DNA from: Nitrospina sp.
GTDB taxonomy: Bacteria; Nitrospinota; Nitrospinia; Nitrospinales; Nitrospinaceae
Direction: 5' to 3'
Assembly (NCBI GenBank): GCA_004357365.1
Contig: SMVT01000069.1
Span: 1 to 5,875, forward strand
DNA: 5,875 bases
A model generated the notes under the pieces. It saw only the letters and a list, made by a program, of their open reading frames with translations, did not search any database and was not told where the DNA came from. The translations under genes were made by a program, and so were the position numbers. Positions 1 through 5,875 of the stretch are shown in pieces (the first letter of the stretch is position 1; each line of letters opens with the position of its first letter).

Positions 1-565
1 ACACCAGGCCCGGTTGATCGATCCGCTTGGCCACTCCCCGGCGCACCCGTTCCAGCAGATTGCGTCCCGGACCGTAAATCCCCGCCAACCGGAACACGTG
101 AACCGGCACCCCATGTCCGCGGTACAAGTCGAACCATTGCGACTCGGCTTCGGCCCGCCGCTTCTGATGATCGAACACCGGCTTCAATTCGGAGGACTCG
201 TCCACCCACTCGCCGTCGCGGTTGCCGTACACCCCTGTGGTCGACAGATAACCCAGCCAGCGGAGTCCGGAACTGCGGGCCAGGGCGTCTCTAAAATGGC
301 GGAGCACCACATCGCCGTCTTCCTTGTGCGGAGGGATGGTCACCAGCACGTGACTGACTTCCGCCAACGCCTGCCCGATTTCCCGGGAAGCGGTTTTGCC
401 GTCGAAGGCATACGCGCGGACACCCGCCCGGTCCCAGAGGTCCTGATGGACTTTGTCGCGGCAGGTTCCGGCAACCGCCCAGCCCCTGGCCTGCAAAACC
501 CGAACCAGCGCCGAGCCGGTAAATCCCAACCCGAAACAAAACAAATTTGTATCTTGAGAGGTCAC
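1..565 (-). CDS. Atypical SDR-family NAD(P)-binding protein (YeeZ-like), 3' end outside window
   Basis: The first 188 residues of a minus-strand gene that runs off the left edge are visible. A Rossmann nucleotide-binding loop GLGFTG (G12, G14, G17) lies right after the first beta strand. It is followed by a VLVTIPPH segment near 73-80, the core YLSTTGVYG (106-114), WVDE (120-123) and the strand RLAGIYGPGR (159-168). This order matches the atypical SDR group that includes E. coli YeeZ, whose members are usually annotated as NAD-dependent epimerase/dehydratase. The classical Tyr-x-x-x-Lys pair is absent; the equivalent stretch reads DHQKRRAEAE (132-141), so the chemistry is not predictable. I chose the GTG at 565 because the Rossmann strand begins at once and AGGA lies ten bases upstream. 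In-frame ATGs at 601 and 610 would add 12 or 15 residues but have poorer ribosome-binding sites. The gene is divergent from the epimerase at 714. Family assignment is firm; substrate is unknown. Confidence 0.85.
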   Translation of the reverse strand, partial: MTSQDTNLFCFGLGFTGSALVRVLQARGWAVAGTCRDKVHQDLWDRAGVRAYAFDGKTASREIGQALAEVSHVLVTIPPHKEDGDVVLRHFRDALARSSGLRWLGYLSTTGVYGNRDGEWVDESSELKPVFDHQKRRAEAESQWFDLYRGHGVPVHVFRLAGIYGPGRNLLERVRRGVAKRIDQPGLV

Positions 566-639
566 CTGAGTGAATTCCTGTTCATGGGTACGCCCTGGCA
601 TCGGAACCATCCCGCCGGAGCCGGGAAACGGGCACGCAT

Positions 640-690
640 ATAAATCCCGCAATCTCGAACGACTTATCTTATACTATTTGATAGAAAACA
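640..690. promoter_or_regulatory. AT-rich divergent promoter region (tentative)
   Basis: This AT-rich patch sits between the divergent SDR gene and the epimerase gene, in otherwise GC-rich sequence. On the plus strand TATACT at 670-675 is a reasonable -10 element for the epimerase, giving a leader of roughly 30 bases, but no good -35 element is seen at the right distance. On the minus strand the TTATAT-like bases near 638-644 could serve the SDR gene. Placement is inferred from base composition and gene orientation only. Confidence 0.3.
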
Positions 691-713
691 TTTCCAGCAA
701 CACCTGATACGAT

Positions 714-1655
714 ATGAATATTCTGGTTACCGGTGGCGCCGGTTTTATCGGCTCCCATATTGTCGATGCTTATCTTGCGGAAGGCCACCGCGTCGTGGTC
801 CTGGACAACCTGTCCACGGGAAAACGAGAGCAGGTGCACCCGGACGCGGTGTTTTACGATAGGGATCTGATAGATCCCGCCGTCGAGGACATTTTTAAAC
901 AGGAAAAATTCGACGCCGTCAACCATCACGCCGCCCAGATTTCGGTAACGCAATCCGTGGCCGACCCGGCCTTCGATGCGGAAATCAATATCCTCGGCAG
1001 TATCAAACTTTTAAAGCTGGCCACCTCTTACCGTGTGCGAAAATTCATATTCGCTTCGACCGGAGGCGCTCTTTATGGAAAGCAGAACTCTTACCCGGCC
1101 GACGAGGAGCATCCGAAGCATCCGATGAGCCCTTATGGCATCGCCAAGCTGACGGTGGAACGCTATCTCGATTATTTCCAGGACAACTACAAACTGCAGT
1201 CCGCCGTTCTGCGTTACAGCAATGTCTACGGTCCCCGGCAGGACCCTCACGGAGAAGCCGGAGTGGTGGCGATTTTCTGCCGGCAATTGTTGCAGGATCA
1301 GCCGCCGGTCATCTTCGGGGACGGAGAGCAAACGCGCGATTTCGTTTCGGTATTTGACGTGGTGGCCGCCAACCTGAAAGCGTTGGTGGAAAACTTTCAG
1401 GGAACCTACAACGTCGGCACCGGAGAGGAAACATCGGTCAATACCGTCGCCTCTTTTCTCATCGAAGCCTCCGGCAAGTCCCTTGCTCCCAAAAACGACC
1501 CGCCCCGCATGGGAGAACAACTTCGGAGCTGTATCGATTACGGAAAGTTCAAACGGGATCACGGGTGGCAACCGGCACAGTCCCTCAAGCAAGGGCTGAA
1601 GGATACGTTCGACTTCTTCGCCAACCGGCACCCGATGGAAGCCAACCGCGAGTGA
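714..1655 (+). CDS. NAD-dependent sugar-nucleotide epimerase/dehydratase, UDP-glucose 4-epimerase-like
   Basis: A complete 313-residue extended SDR enzyme of the cytoplasm. The NAD-binding loop TGGAGFIGSH (6-15) has all three glycines, and D31 in LDNLSTG is placed to bind the adenosine ribose. The catalytic set is S115/T116 in FASTGG plus Y141 and K145 in PYGIAK. RYSNVYGPRQ (168-177) and the FGDGEQTRDF stretch (201-210) form the sugar-nucleotide binding part. This is the pattern of UDP-glucose 4-epimerases and related epimerases feeding surface polysaccharide synthesis. The length matches the short GalE-like proteins of bacteria and archaea. Exact substrate (glucose, GlcNAc, uronic acid or other) cannot be read from sequence. 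The start is fixed by the Rossmann fold beginning at residue 3, though no Shine-Dalgarno sequence is obvious in the 20 bases before it. It is probably monocistronic: the SDR gene upstream is divergent, and a plus-strand hairpin with a T-rich tail lies about 70 bases downstream. Confidence 0.93.
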   Translation: MNILVTGGAGFIGSHIVDAYLAEGHRVVVLDNLSTGKREQVHPDAVFYDRDLIDPAVEDIFKQEKFDAVNHHAAQISVTQSVADPAFDAEINILGSIKLLKLATSYRVRKFIFASTGGALYGKQNSYPADEEHPKHPMSPYGIAKLTVERYLDYFQDNYKLQSAVLRYSNVYGPRQDPHGEAGVVAIFCRQLLQDQPPVIFGDGEQTRDFVSVFDVVAANLKALVENFQGTYNVGTGEETSVNTVASFLIEASGKSLAPKNDPPRMGEQLRSCIDYGKFKRDHGWQPAQSLKQGLKDTFDFFANRHPMEANRE

Positions 1656-1670
1656 TTCCCGGAAACATGC

Positions 1671-1714
1671 AAAAAAAAAGGCAGATTGCCCAAGGGATGG
1701 GGAGCAACCTGCCT
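1671..1714 (-). terminator. Rho-independent terminator for the lipoprotein transcript
   Basis: Read on the minus strand, an 11-base-pair stem (1714-1704 with 1689-1679, one A/C mismatch) encloses a 14-base loop and is followed at once by a run of T (complement of the nine A at 1671-1679). This is a textbook intrinsic terminator located just downstream of the lipoprotein stop codon. In the plus direction the same hairpin lacks a T tract. Confidence 0.85.
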
Positions 1715-1722
1715 TCAAGATT

Positions 1723-1755
1723 CGGGAACGAGAGTTCCGTTATTTTATTTTCTTT
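1723..1755 (+). terminator. Rho-independent terminator for the epimerase transcript
   Basis: GGAAC (1725-1729), a GAGA loop and GTTCC (1734-1738) form a compact five-base-pair hairpin; C1723 and G1739 can pair if one G bulges. It is followed by a T-rich tail at 1740-1755 interrupted by two A and one C. Its orientation suits the plus-strand epimerase. The tail overlaps the stop codon and last codons of the convergent lipoprotein gene. The stem is short, so strength is uncertain. Confidence 0.6.
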
Positions 1756-1991
1756 CCAAATTTGTTATACCCCTTGACCTCCATACATGCGTCAAACGCG
1801 ATCCGGGTATGTTCTTTCTGACTGATGGTGCTTTGATACTTCCGAATGGCTTCTTTTTCCGCCTTCGCTCGGCAATCGGCGCGCGCCGCCTTCAATTGCG
1901 GGGTTTCCTCGCCCGTTCCAAATCTCTGTTTTAATGCGGTACAGCTGGTCATGCTGACCATCAACACGGCTAAAGCAATTCTTGCGAACAT
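1740..1991 (-). CDS. Small predicted lipoprotein, 83 aa, function unknown
   Basis: The start at 1991 is chosen because TCCTCC at 1998-2003 gives a GGAGGA ribosome-binding site with six-base spacing. A longer reading to 2039 would add 16 residues and bury the signal peptide. The N-terminus is a short lipoprotein signal: one Arg at 4, a hydrophobic stretch at 5-13, then M-T-S-C with Cys17 as the predicted lipidated residue. The lipobox is imperfect (Met rather than Leu at -3). The mature part is about 67 residues, strongly charged and probably helical. It has two further cysteines, one in ADC and one in ACMEVKGY near the C-terminus, which could form a disulfide. A Cys-Met-x-x-Lys-Gly-Tyr ending recurs in many small uncharacterised bacterial lipoproteins. 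It lies 54 bases downstream of the two-receiver gene on the same strand and is probably cotranscribed. No function is assigned. Confidence 0.8.
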   Translation of the reverse strand: MFARIALAVLMVSMTSCTALKQRFGTGEETPQLKAARADCRAKAEKEAIRKYQSTISQKEHTRIAFDACMEVKGYNKFGKKIK

Positions 1992-2045
1992 GGGTGCTCC
2001 TCCGGGTTTCACTTGGGCTCTATTCAGGGAATGGAACAATCAGAT

Positions 2046-2825
2046 TCAGAAAACTTCCTTGATTTTGGATTGCAGATCGGTTGCGGTGAACGGCTTGATG
2101 ATGTAGGCGCTGATGCCCGCACGAAATGCTTCGAGCTCCTTTTTGGAATCCATTTCGGAAGTCACCATTAACAGCGGAATATTTTTCAGATGATTCTTTT
2201 CCTTGATCATCTTGACGAACTCCAGACCGTCAATCTTGGGCATGTACCAGTCGGTAATAACCAGATCAAACTTGTCCACCGAAAGTTTGTCCAGGCCGTC
2301 CTCGCCGTCTTTGGATTCAATGATATTGCTTTTCTGAAATCCCACCTCCACCAGATTTTTGGCAAGAATCATTCGCAGCACGGCGGAATCGTCAATCACC
2401 AGAACCTTTTTATCATCATAGGAATGAGAACCCAACAATAATTTGTTGACGATCTGCCGGAACGGGTCGGATTTGAACGGCTTCCCAATGTATTGATCGG
2501 CCGACGACTCGTAGGCCTGCGATATCTTCTTTTTTTCCGCTTCTGTGGTCAACATCAGGAAAGGAATATTTTTAAAACGTTTGTCCGCCTTGACCTGTTT
2601 CAACAGCTCTATCCCATCCATTTTGGGCATGTACCAGTCGGATACGATCATGTGGAATTCCGTTTTAGCCAGGAACTTCAGAGCCTGTTCCCCATCGGCG
2701 GCGTCACGGACATTCTGATCCTCAAACCCAATCTGGATCAATTCCCGCTTGATGATCTGACGGGCGGTAGAGGAATCATCCACCAGCAGTACTTTTTTGT
2801 TTTTGAATTCGTTTGTTTTGGCCAT
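2046..2825 (-). CDS. Tandem CheY-like receiver protein (REC-REC response regulator, no output domain)
   Basis: A complete 259-residue cytoplasmic protein made of two receiver domains and a short linker. REC1 (about 10-130) has acidic pair D16/D17, phosphoacceptor D63 in SDWYMPKMDG, switch T93 and K115 in GKPF. REC2 (about 139-259) has D145/D146, D192 in TDWYMPKIDG, T222 and K244 in IKPF. Every key residue is offset by exactly 129, so the domains align without gaps. Both look able to accept phosphate. There is no DNA-binding, enzymatic or histidine-containing domain, so output should be by protein-protein contact, as in CheY, or by acting as a phosphate sink or relay. No kinase or chemotaxis gene is in view. 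AAGGA seven bases upstream of the ATG supports the start. It is transcribed from a strong predicted promoter at 2883-2910 and probably cotranscribed with the lipoprotein gene. Confidence 0.95.
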   Translation of the reverse strand: MAKTNEFKNKKVLLVDDSSTARQIIKRELIQIGFEDQNVRDAADGEQALKFLAKTEFHMIVSDWYMPKMDGIELLKQVKADKRFKNIPFLMLTTEAEKKKISQAYESSADQYIGKPFKSDPFRQIVNKLLLGSHSYDDKKVLVIDDSAVLRMILAKNLVEVGFQKSNIIESKDGEDGLDKLSVDKFDLVITDWYMPKIDGLEFVKMIKEKNHLKNIPLLMVTSEMDSKKELEAFRAGISAYIIKPFTATDLQSKIKEVF

Positions 2826-2882
2826 CCGTAATTCCTTTTGAAAAATAGGATTGGGTGGAATGGGTCCTATAGAATTACCTTT

Positions 2883-2910
2883 ATTATAGTCGTAAATCTG
2901 ATTATTTCAA
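2883..2910 (-). promoter_or_regulatory. Sigma70-type promoter for the REC-REC/lipoprotein unit
   Basis: On the minus strand TTGAAA (2910-2905) and a perfect TATAAT (2888-2883) are separated by 16 bases. Transcription would start near 2876, leaving a leader of roughly 50 bases before the ATG at 2825. Five of six -35 bases and all six -10 bases match the housekeeping consensus. Confidence 0.75.
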
Positions 2911-3000
2911 GGGTTCTCCTGCTATTTTCAAAAATCTCTGCCCCACGAATTTTCGATTTAATCCAAGGCATTAAAATACAGGAATTTACGGTGTTTTGGG

Positions 3001-3060
3001 TTGGGCCCACTGCCGGCAGACGCTTTAAAAACCCCTTAGAATCTCCTTAATTCGGCCCAA
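3001..3060 (+). other. Inverted repeat with inner palindrome in the leader region of the oxidoreductase
   Basis: TTGGGCC (3001-3007) is complementary to GGCCCAA (3054-3060), and a ten-base perfect palindrome CTGCCGGCAG lies at 3010-3019 between the arms. The right arm is followed by GGCTTTTTCC. If transcribed, this could fold into a structured leader; as DNA, the palindrome could bind a dimeric regulator. Arms are short and far apart, so chance is possible. The rest of the divergent intergenic region (2826-3105) shows no gene. Confidence 0.3.
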
Positions 3061-3105
3061 GGCTTTTTCCGCAAATCTCATGGAAATGGAACAATAAAAG
3101 TTATA

Positions 3106-5340
3106 ATGAATAGGGTCATAGAAGAACAGAAACCCACGGGAAAATTCATGATCACTCGGATTCCACGAAAAATCGCGGGATGGGATTCCATCCTGTTTTC
3201 AATGAAACTGTCCTTCAAGGTGGGCCCCTGGTCCATGCTGAAGTCTCTGCTGTCCCGCAACAGTTGCAAAAGCTGTGCGCTGGGCATGGGCGGCCAAAAA
3301 GGCGGGATGCGCGACGAAAGGGGGGTCTTCCCTTCGGTCTGTAAAAAAGCCGTGTGGGCCCAGGCGTCCGATCTGCAACCCGCCATCCCCGGAGATTTTT
3401 TCCGGCGTTATGCCATCGATGAACTGAAGACCCGGACACCCCTGGAGCTGGAACACAGCGGACGGCTGACCACCCCAGTGTTGTGCGCCCCGGGCGACAC
3501 GCATTATCGTCCGATCTCCTGGGAAGAGGCTCTGGAGACCACCGTTACCACGCTTCAAACCACCGACCCCGACCGTTCATTCTTTTACGCCAGTGGGCGC
3601 TCCTCCAATGAAGCCGGATTTCTTCTGCAATTATTCGCACGCGTGTTCGGCACCAACAACGTCAACAACTGCTCCTACTATTGCCACCAGGCCTCCGGCG
3701 TCGGTTTGAAACAAAGCATCGGCACCGGCACCGCGACCATTCAGCTGGAGGATCTCGATCACACCGACCTCATTTTTTTAATCGGCGCCAATCCGTCTTC
3801 CAACCATCCGCGTTTCATGCGCACGCTGATGGACATCCGGCGGCGCGGCGGCAAGGTGATCGTCATCAATCCCGCCCGCGAACGCGGTTTGGAAAAGTTT
3901 TACGTTCCCTCGGACCTCCGCAGCCTGTTGTTCGGCTCCCCCATCGCAAGCACCTACGTCCAGCCGCACATCAACGGCGACCTGCCGCTGTGCACCGGCA
4001 TCGCCAAGGCGTTGTTGCAGATGGCGGAGAGCAAGCCGGGAGTCCTGGACCGCGTGTTCATCGATGAATATACCGATCATTTTAGCGCGTACCAGCAGTA
4101 CGTCGCGAATTCCTCATGGCAGGAACTCGAAACGCTGTCGGGCGTGCCGCGGCCGCTCATGGAGCAACTGGCCCGGCACTACGCACAGGCCAAGAACGTG
4201 GTGTTCGCCTGGGCGATGGGCATCACCCACCACGCCAATGGGGTGGAGGGCGTGCAGGCCATCGTCAATCTGGCGTTGTTGCGCGGCATGGTGGGTCGCA
4301 AGCAGGCGGGACTGCTTCCCCTGCGTGGACACAGCAACGTGCAGGGTATCGGCACCATCGGATTCACTCCGCAACTGAAGCAGGAATTCTTGGACAACCT
4401 GGAGTCGGCCTACGGTATTCATCTGCCGACCGGCGAAGGGCTGGATACCCTCGGTTGCATCGAAAGGGCCCATGCCGGGGGATTCGATTTCGCCTGGAAC
4501 CTGGGCGGCAACCTGTACGGCTCCAATCCCGACTCGCGGTTCGCCGGGCAGGCGTTGTCGAATATCGACTTTGTTCTTTATATGAACACGACGCTGAACC
4601 CGAGTCATTTTCTGGGTCGCGGCCGAACCACCCTCATCCTTCCGGTGCTGGCGCGGGATGAGGAACCGGAACCCACCACCCAGGAGAGCATGTTCAGTTA
4701 TGTGCGGATGAGCGACGGCGGGCCTACGCGCTTTCCCGGACTGAAGAGCGAGGTGGAGGTGATTGCGGAAATCGCCGGGCGGGTGTTACCGGACAGCCCC
4801 ATCCCGTGGAAGGAGTTTCACCACACGGCCAACATCCGGCAGGTGATCGGGTCCGTGGTTCAGGGCATGAAACCCATGCAGGAAATCGACCGCACCCGCA
4901 AGGAGTTTCATATCGAGGGCCGCACCCTGCACGAGCCCCGGTTTCCTTCCGTCACCGGCCGGGCGGCGTTCAAAGTGCCAAGCACGCCGGGTTCGCCGCT
5001 CAGGGAAAACCATTTCCGGTTGATGACGGTGCGCTCGGAGGGCCAGTTCAATACCGTGGTGTACGAAACTCAGGACAAATTTCGCGGGGTCGATTCCCGC
5101 GAGGTGGTGCTCATACACCCGGAGGATATGGAGCGAAGAGGATGGCGGGAAAACGATACCGTCACCGTAAACAGTTCGACCGGATCCCTGGCAGGGCAAA
5201 AACTGGTCCCCTACCCGATCACGCCCGGCAATATCATGATGTACTTTCCCGAGGCCAACGTGGTGGTGCCGCGCGCCGCCGATCCCCAATCCCGAACCCC
5301 CTCCTTTAAGTCGGTCGATGTGACGCTGGAAAAAGAATAA
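3106..5340 (+). CDS. Molybdopterin oxidoreductase, FdhF/YdeP family alpha subunit
   Basis: A complete 744-residue protein, close to the length of E. coli YdeP, resembling formate dehydrogenase alpha chains that bind bis-molybdopterin guanine dinucleotide. An N-terminal CxxC-x21-C (C54, C57, C79) stands where formate dehydrogenases carry their Fe-S ligands; the extra cysteine of CxxCxxxC is missing. FFYASGRSSNEAG (159-171) and NNCSYYCHQASGVG (187-200) follow. C193 aligns with the selenocysteine/cysteine molybdenum ligand of formate dehydrogenase. Cofactor-binding stretches include LIGANPSSNHPR (225-236), NPARERG (255-261), NLGGNLYGSNPD (465-476) and a C-terminal molybdopterin-binding domain from about 636. 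There is no Tat or Sec signal, so it should be cytoplasmic. No beta or gamma subunit or cofactor gene is adjacent. The substrate is unknown: formate is possible but unproven for this family. An ATG at 3148 (residue 15) is a plausible alternative start, since neither start has a strong ribosome-binding site. Confidence 0.92.
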   Translation: MNRVIEEQKPTGKFMITRIPRKIAGWDSILFSMKLSFKVGPWSMLKSLLSRNSCKSCALGMGGQKGGMRDERGVFPSVCKKAVWAQASDLQPAIPGDFFRRYAIDELKTRTPLELEHSGRLTTPVLCAPGDTHYRPISWEEALETTVTTLQTTDPDRSFFYASGRSSNEAGFLLQLFARVFGTNNVNNCSYYCHQASGVGLKQSIGTGTATIQLEDLDHTDLIFLIGANPSSNHPRFMRTLMDIRRRGGKVIVINPARERGLEKFYVPSDLRSLLFGSPIASTYVQPHINGDLPLCTGIAKALLQMAESKPGVLDRVFIDEYTDHFSAYQQYVANSSWQELETLSGVPRPLMEQLARHYAQAKNVVFAWAMGITHHANGVEGVQAIVNLALLRGMVGRKQAGLLPLRGHSNVQGIGTIGFTPQLKQEFLDNLESAYGIHLPTGEGLDTLGCIERAHAGGFDFAWNLGGNLYGSNPDSRFAGQALSNIDFVLYMNTTLNPSHFLGRGRTTLILPVLARDEEPEPTTQESMFSYVRMSDGGPTRFPGLKSEVEVIAEIAGRVLPDSPIPWKEFHHTANIRQVIGSVVQGMKPMQEIDRTRKEFHIEGRTLHEPRFPSVTGRAAFKVPSTPGSPLRENHFRLMTVRSEGQFNTVVYETQDKFRGVDSREVVLIHPEDMERRGWRENDTVTVNSSTGSLAGQKLVPYPITPGNIMMYFPEANVVVPRAADPQSRTPSFKSVDVTLEKE

Positions 5341-5535
5341 GAAATTTTTCCGACCGCGATTTCCTGAAATCAAATGGCAATTTGTGGGGCCAGATATTCA
5401 GGATTGATTTCCGCCCCCCTCGAGCTTCCCTGCTGAAGCTGATTGATTCGGTGCTCGCGTCCAAACCCCGTTAACTGCCCTTTCCAAATATCTCTCAACA
5501 ATGTGCCTCGCCAAGTGCCTGAATCATTCACCGTA
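5341..5535. other. Convergent intergenic region, no gene seen
   Basis: This 195-base gap separates the oxidoreductase stop from the stop of the minus-strand outer-membrane protein gene. It contains small hairpins: GATTT/AAATC (5358-5371), CAAAT/ATTTG (5371-5384), and AGCTTC/GAAGCT with a six-base loop (5423-5440). None has a following T tract in either direction, so no intrinsic terminator is called. Confidence 0.45.
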
Positions 5536-5875
5536 TTAAAAATGGTATTGCAGGACCAGTTGCAACAGGTCGTCGTCGCGCAGTGTAAAGAGGAAAGCGG
5601 TAGGCGGCTGATCCAGAAATATCCTGATTTCAAGTTCCAGCGTCCATTGATCGCCGAGGCGGCGGCTGGCTTCGAGGAACAGAAAGCGGGCGTTGGTGTC
5701 GACATCCTGCACCCACCCGAACAGGAATTCCGTGCTGGCCGCATCATTCACCGCCAGCCGCAGTGCCCCGCCAGATCGTTTTCCAAGGGAGTTAAGGCGA
5801 AGTCCCGGCGTTCGTCGAACAGATATTCCGCCACCACCCCAAGGTCCATCTGCGTTTCGAAAATTCCGGTGAAAG
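5536..5875 (-). pseudogene. C-terminal part of a probable outer-membrane beta-barrel protein, frameshifted, 5' end outside window
   Basis: Two minus-strand frames together make one continuous protein end. The upstream frame enters at 5873 with IFETQMDLGVVAEYLFDE and continues to TPLENDL, then degenerates to a stop at 5750-5748. The downstream frame gives LRLAVNDAASTEFLFGW, then EASRRLGDQWTLELEIRIF, then RDDDLLQLVLQYHF and a stop at 5538-5536. Adding one G to the G run (plus-strand CCCC at 5766-5769) restores DLAGALRLAVND and joins the two halves with no residue lost. Alternating polar and hydrophobic residues and the terminal Phe fit the beta signal recognised by the BAM machinery. The order of motifs recalls a family of uncharacterised barrel proteins, from memory. 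I cannot tell a true inactivating mutation from a sequencing or assembly error. If the base is an error, this is an intact gene. Function is unknown. Confidence 0.7.

Noticed and set aside
14..643. Open 209-residue plus-strand frame
   Set aside because: It is antisense to the SDR gene, whose minus-strand frame has a clear Rossmann loop and conserved motifs; the plus-strand translation is low-complexity and Pro/Arg/His rich with no domain.
1011..1718. Open 235-residue minus-strand frame
   Set aside because: It is antisense to the epimerase, which has complete catalytic motifs; no recognisable domain or ribosome-binding site.
3010..3019. Palindrome as a possible sigma54 or attachment site
   Set aside because: The TGG..TGC spacing of sigma54 promoters is not met and there is no integrase or second copy.
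2838..3050. Open 70-residue plus-strand frame in the divergent intergenic region
   Set aside because: No ribosome-binding site or motif; it overlaps the strong minus-strand promoter and looks like random AT-rich sequence.
5370..5747. Open 125-residue minus-strand frame
   Set aside because: It overlaps the barrel gene in a third frame, has a Ser/Cys/Trp-rich non-natural composition and no motif.
5523..5753. Eleven-base direct repeat ATCATTCACCG at 5523-5533 and 5743-5753
   Set aside because: A few exact 11-mer repeats are expected by chance in a window this size; no insertion sequence or further similarity lies around the copies.

Overview
The window comes from a moderately GC-rich Gram-negative bacterium. 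Evidence for an outer membrane is a predicted lipoprotein and the C-terminal end of a probable outer-membrane beta-barrel protein that finishes in phenylalanine. The phylum cannot be fixed from the sequence. The mix of a YdeP-type molybdoenzyme, a tandem receiver protein and a short GalE-like epimerase would fit an environmental lineage such as Nitrospinota or a deltaproteobacterium-like group, but that is a guess.

Layout. Positions 1-565 (minus) hold the N-terminal 188 residues of an atypical short-chain dehydrogenase/reductase that runs off the left edge. It is divergent from a complete NAD-dependent sugar-nucleotide epimerase (714-1655, plus). The epimerase converges on a minus-strand pair: a two-receiver response regulator (2825-2046) followed by a small lipoprotein (1991-1740). 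The pair has a near-consensus sigma70-type promoter upstream and a strong terminator downstream. The 84-bp gap between the convergent genes, with the lipoprotein stop, carries two hairpins, one oriented for each strand. After a 280-bp divergent intergenic region comes a complete 744-residue molybdopterin oxidoreductase of the FdhF/YdeP family (3106-5340, plus). It converges on the 3' end of an outer-membrane protein gene (5536-5875, minus), whose reading frame is broken by one base at a short C/G run near 5766-5769.

How the genes work together. The only probable operon is response regulator plus lipoprotein. The others look like independent transcription units: sugar-nucleotide metabolism, an orphan redox enzyme and an envelope protein. 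I see no CRISPR array, insertion sequence, tRNA, rRNA, phage gene or defence system, and no clear evidence of a new multi-gene system. The most check-worthy items are the frameshift, the gapless duplicated receiver protein without an output domain, and the orphan molybdoenzyme with a three-cysteine N-terminal cluster motif.
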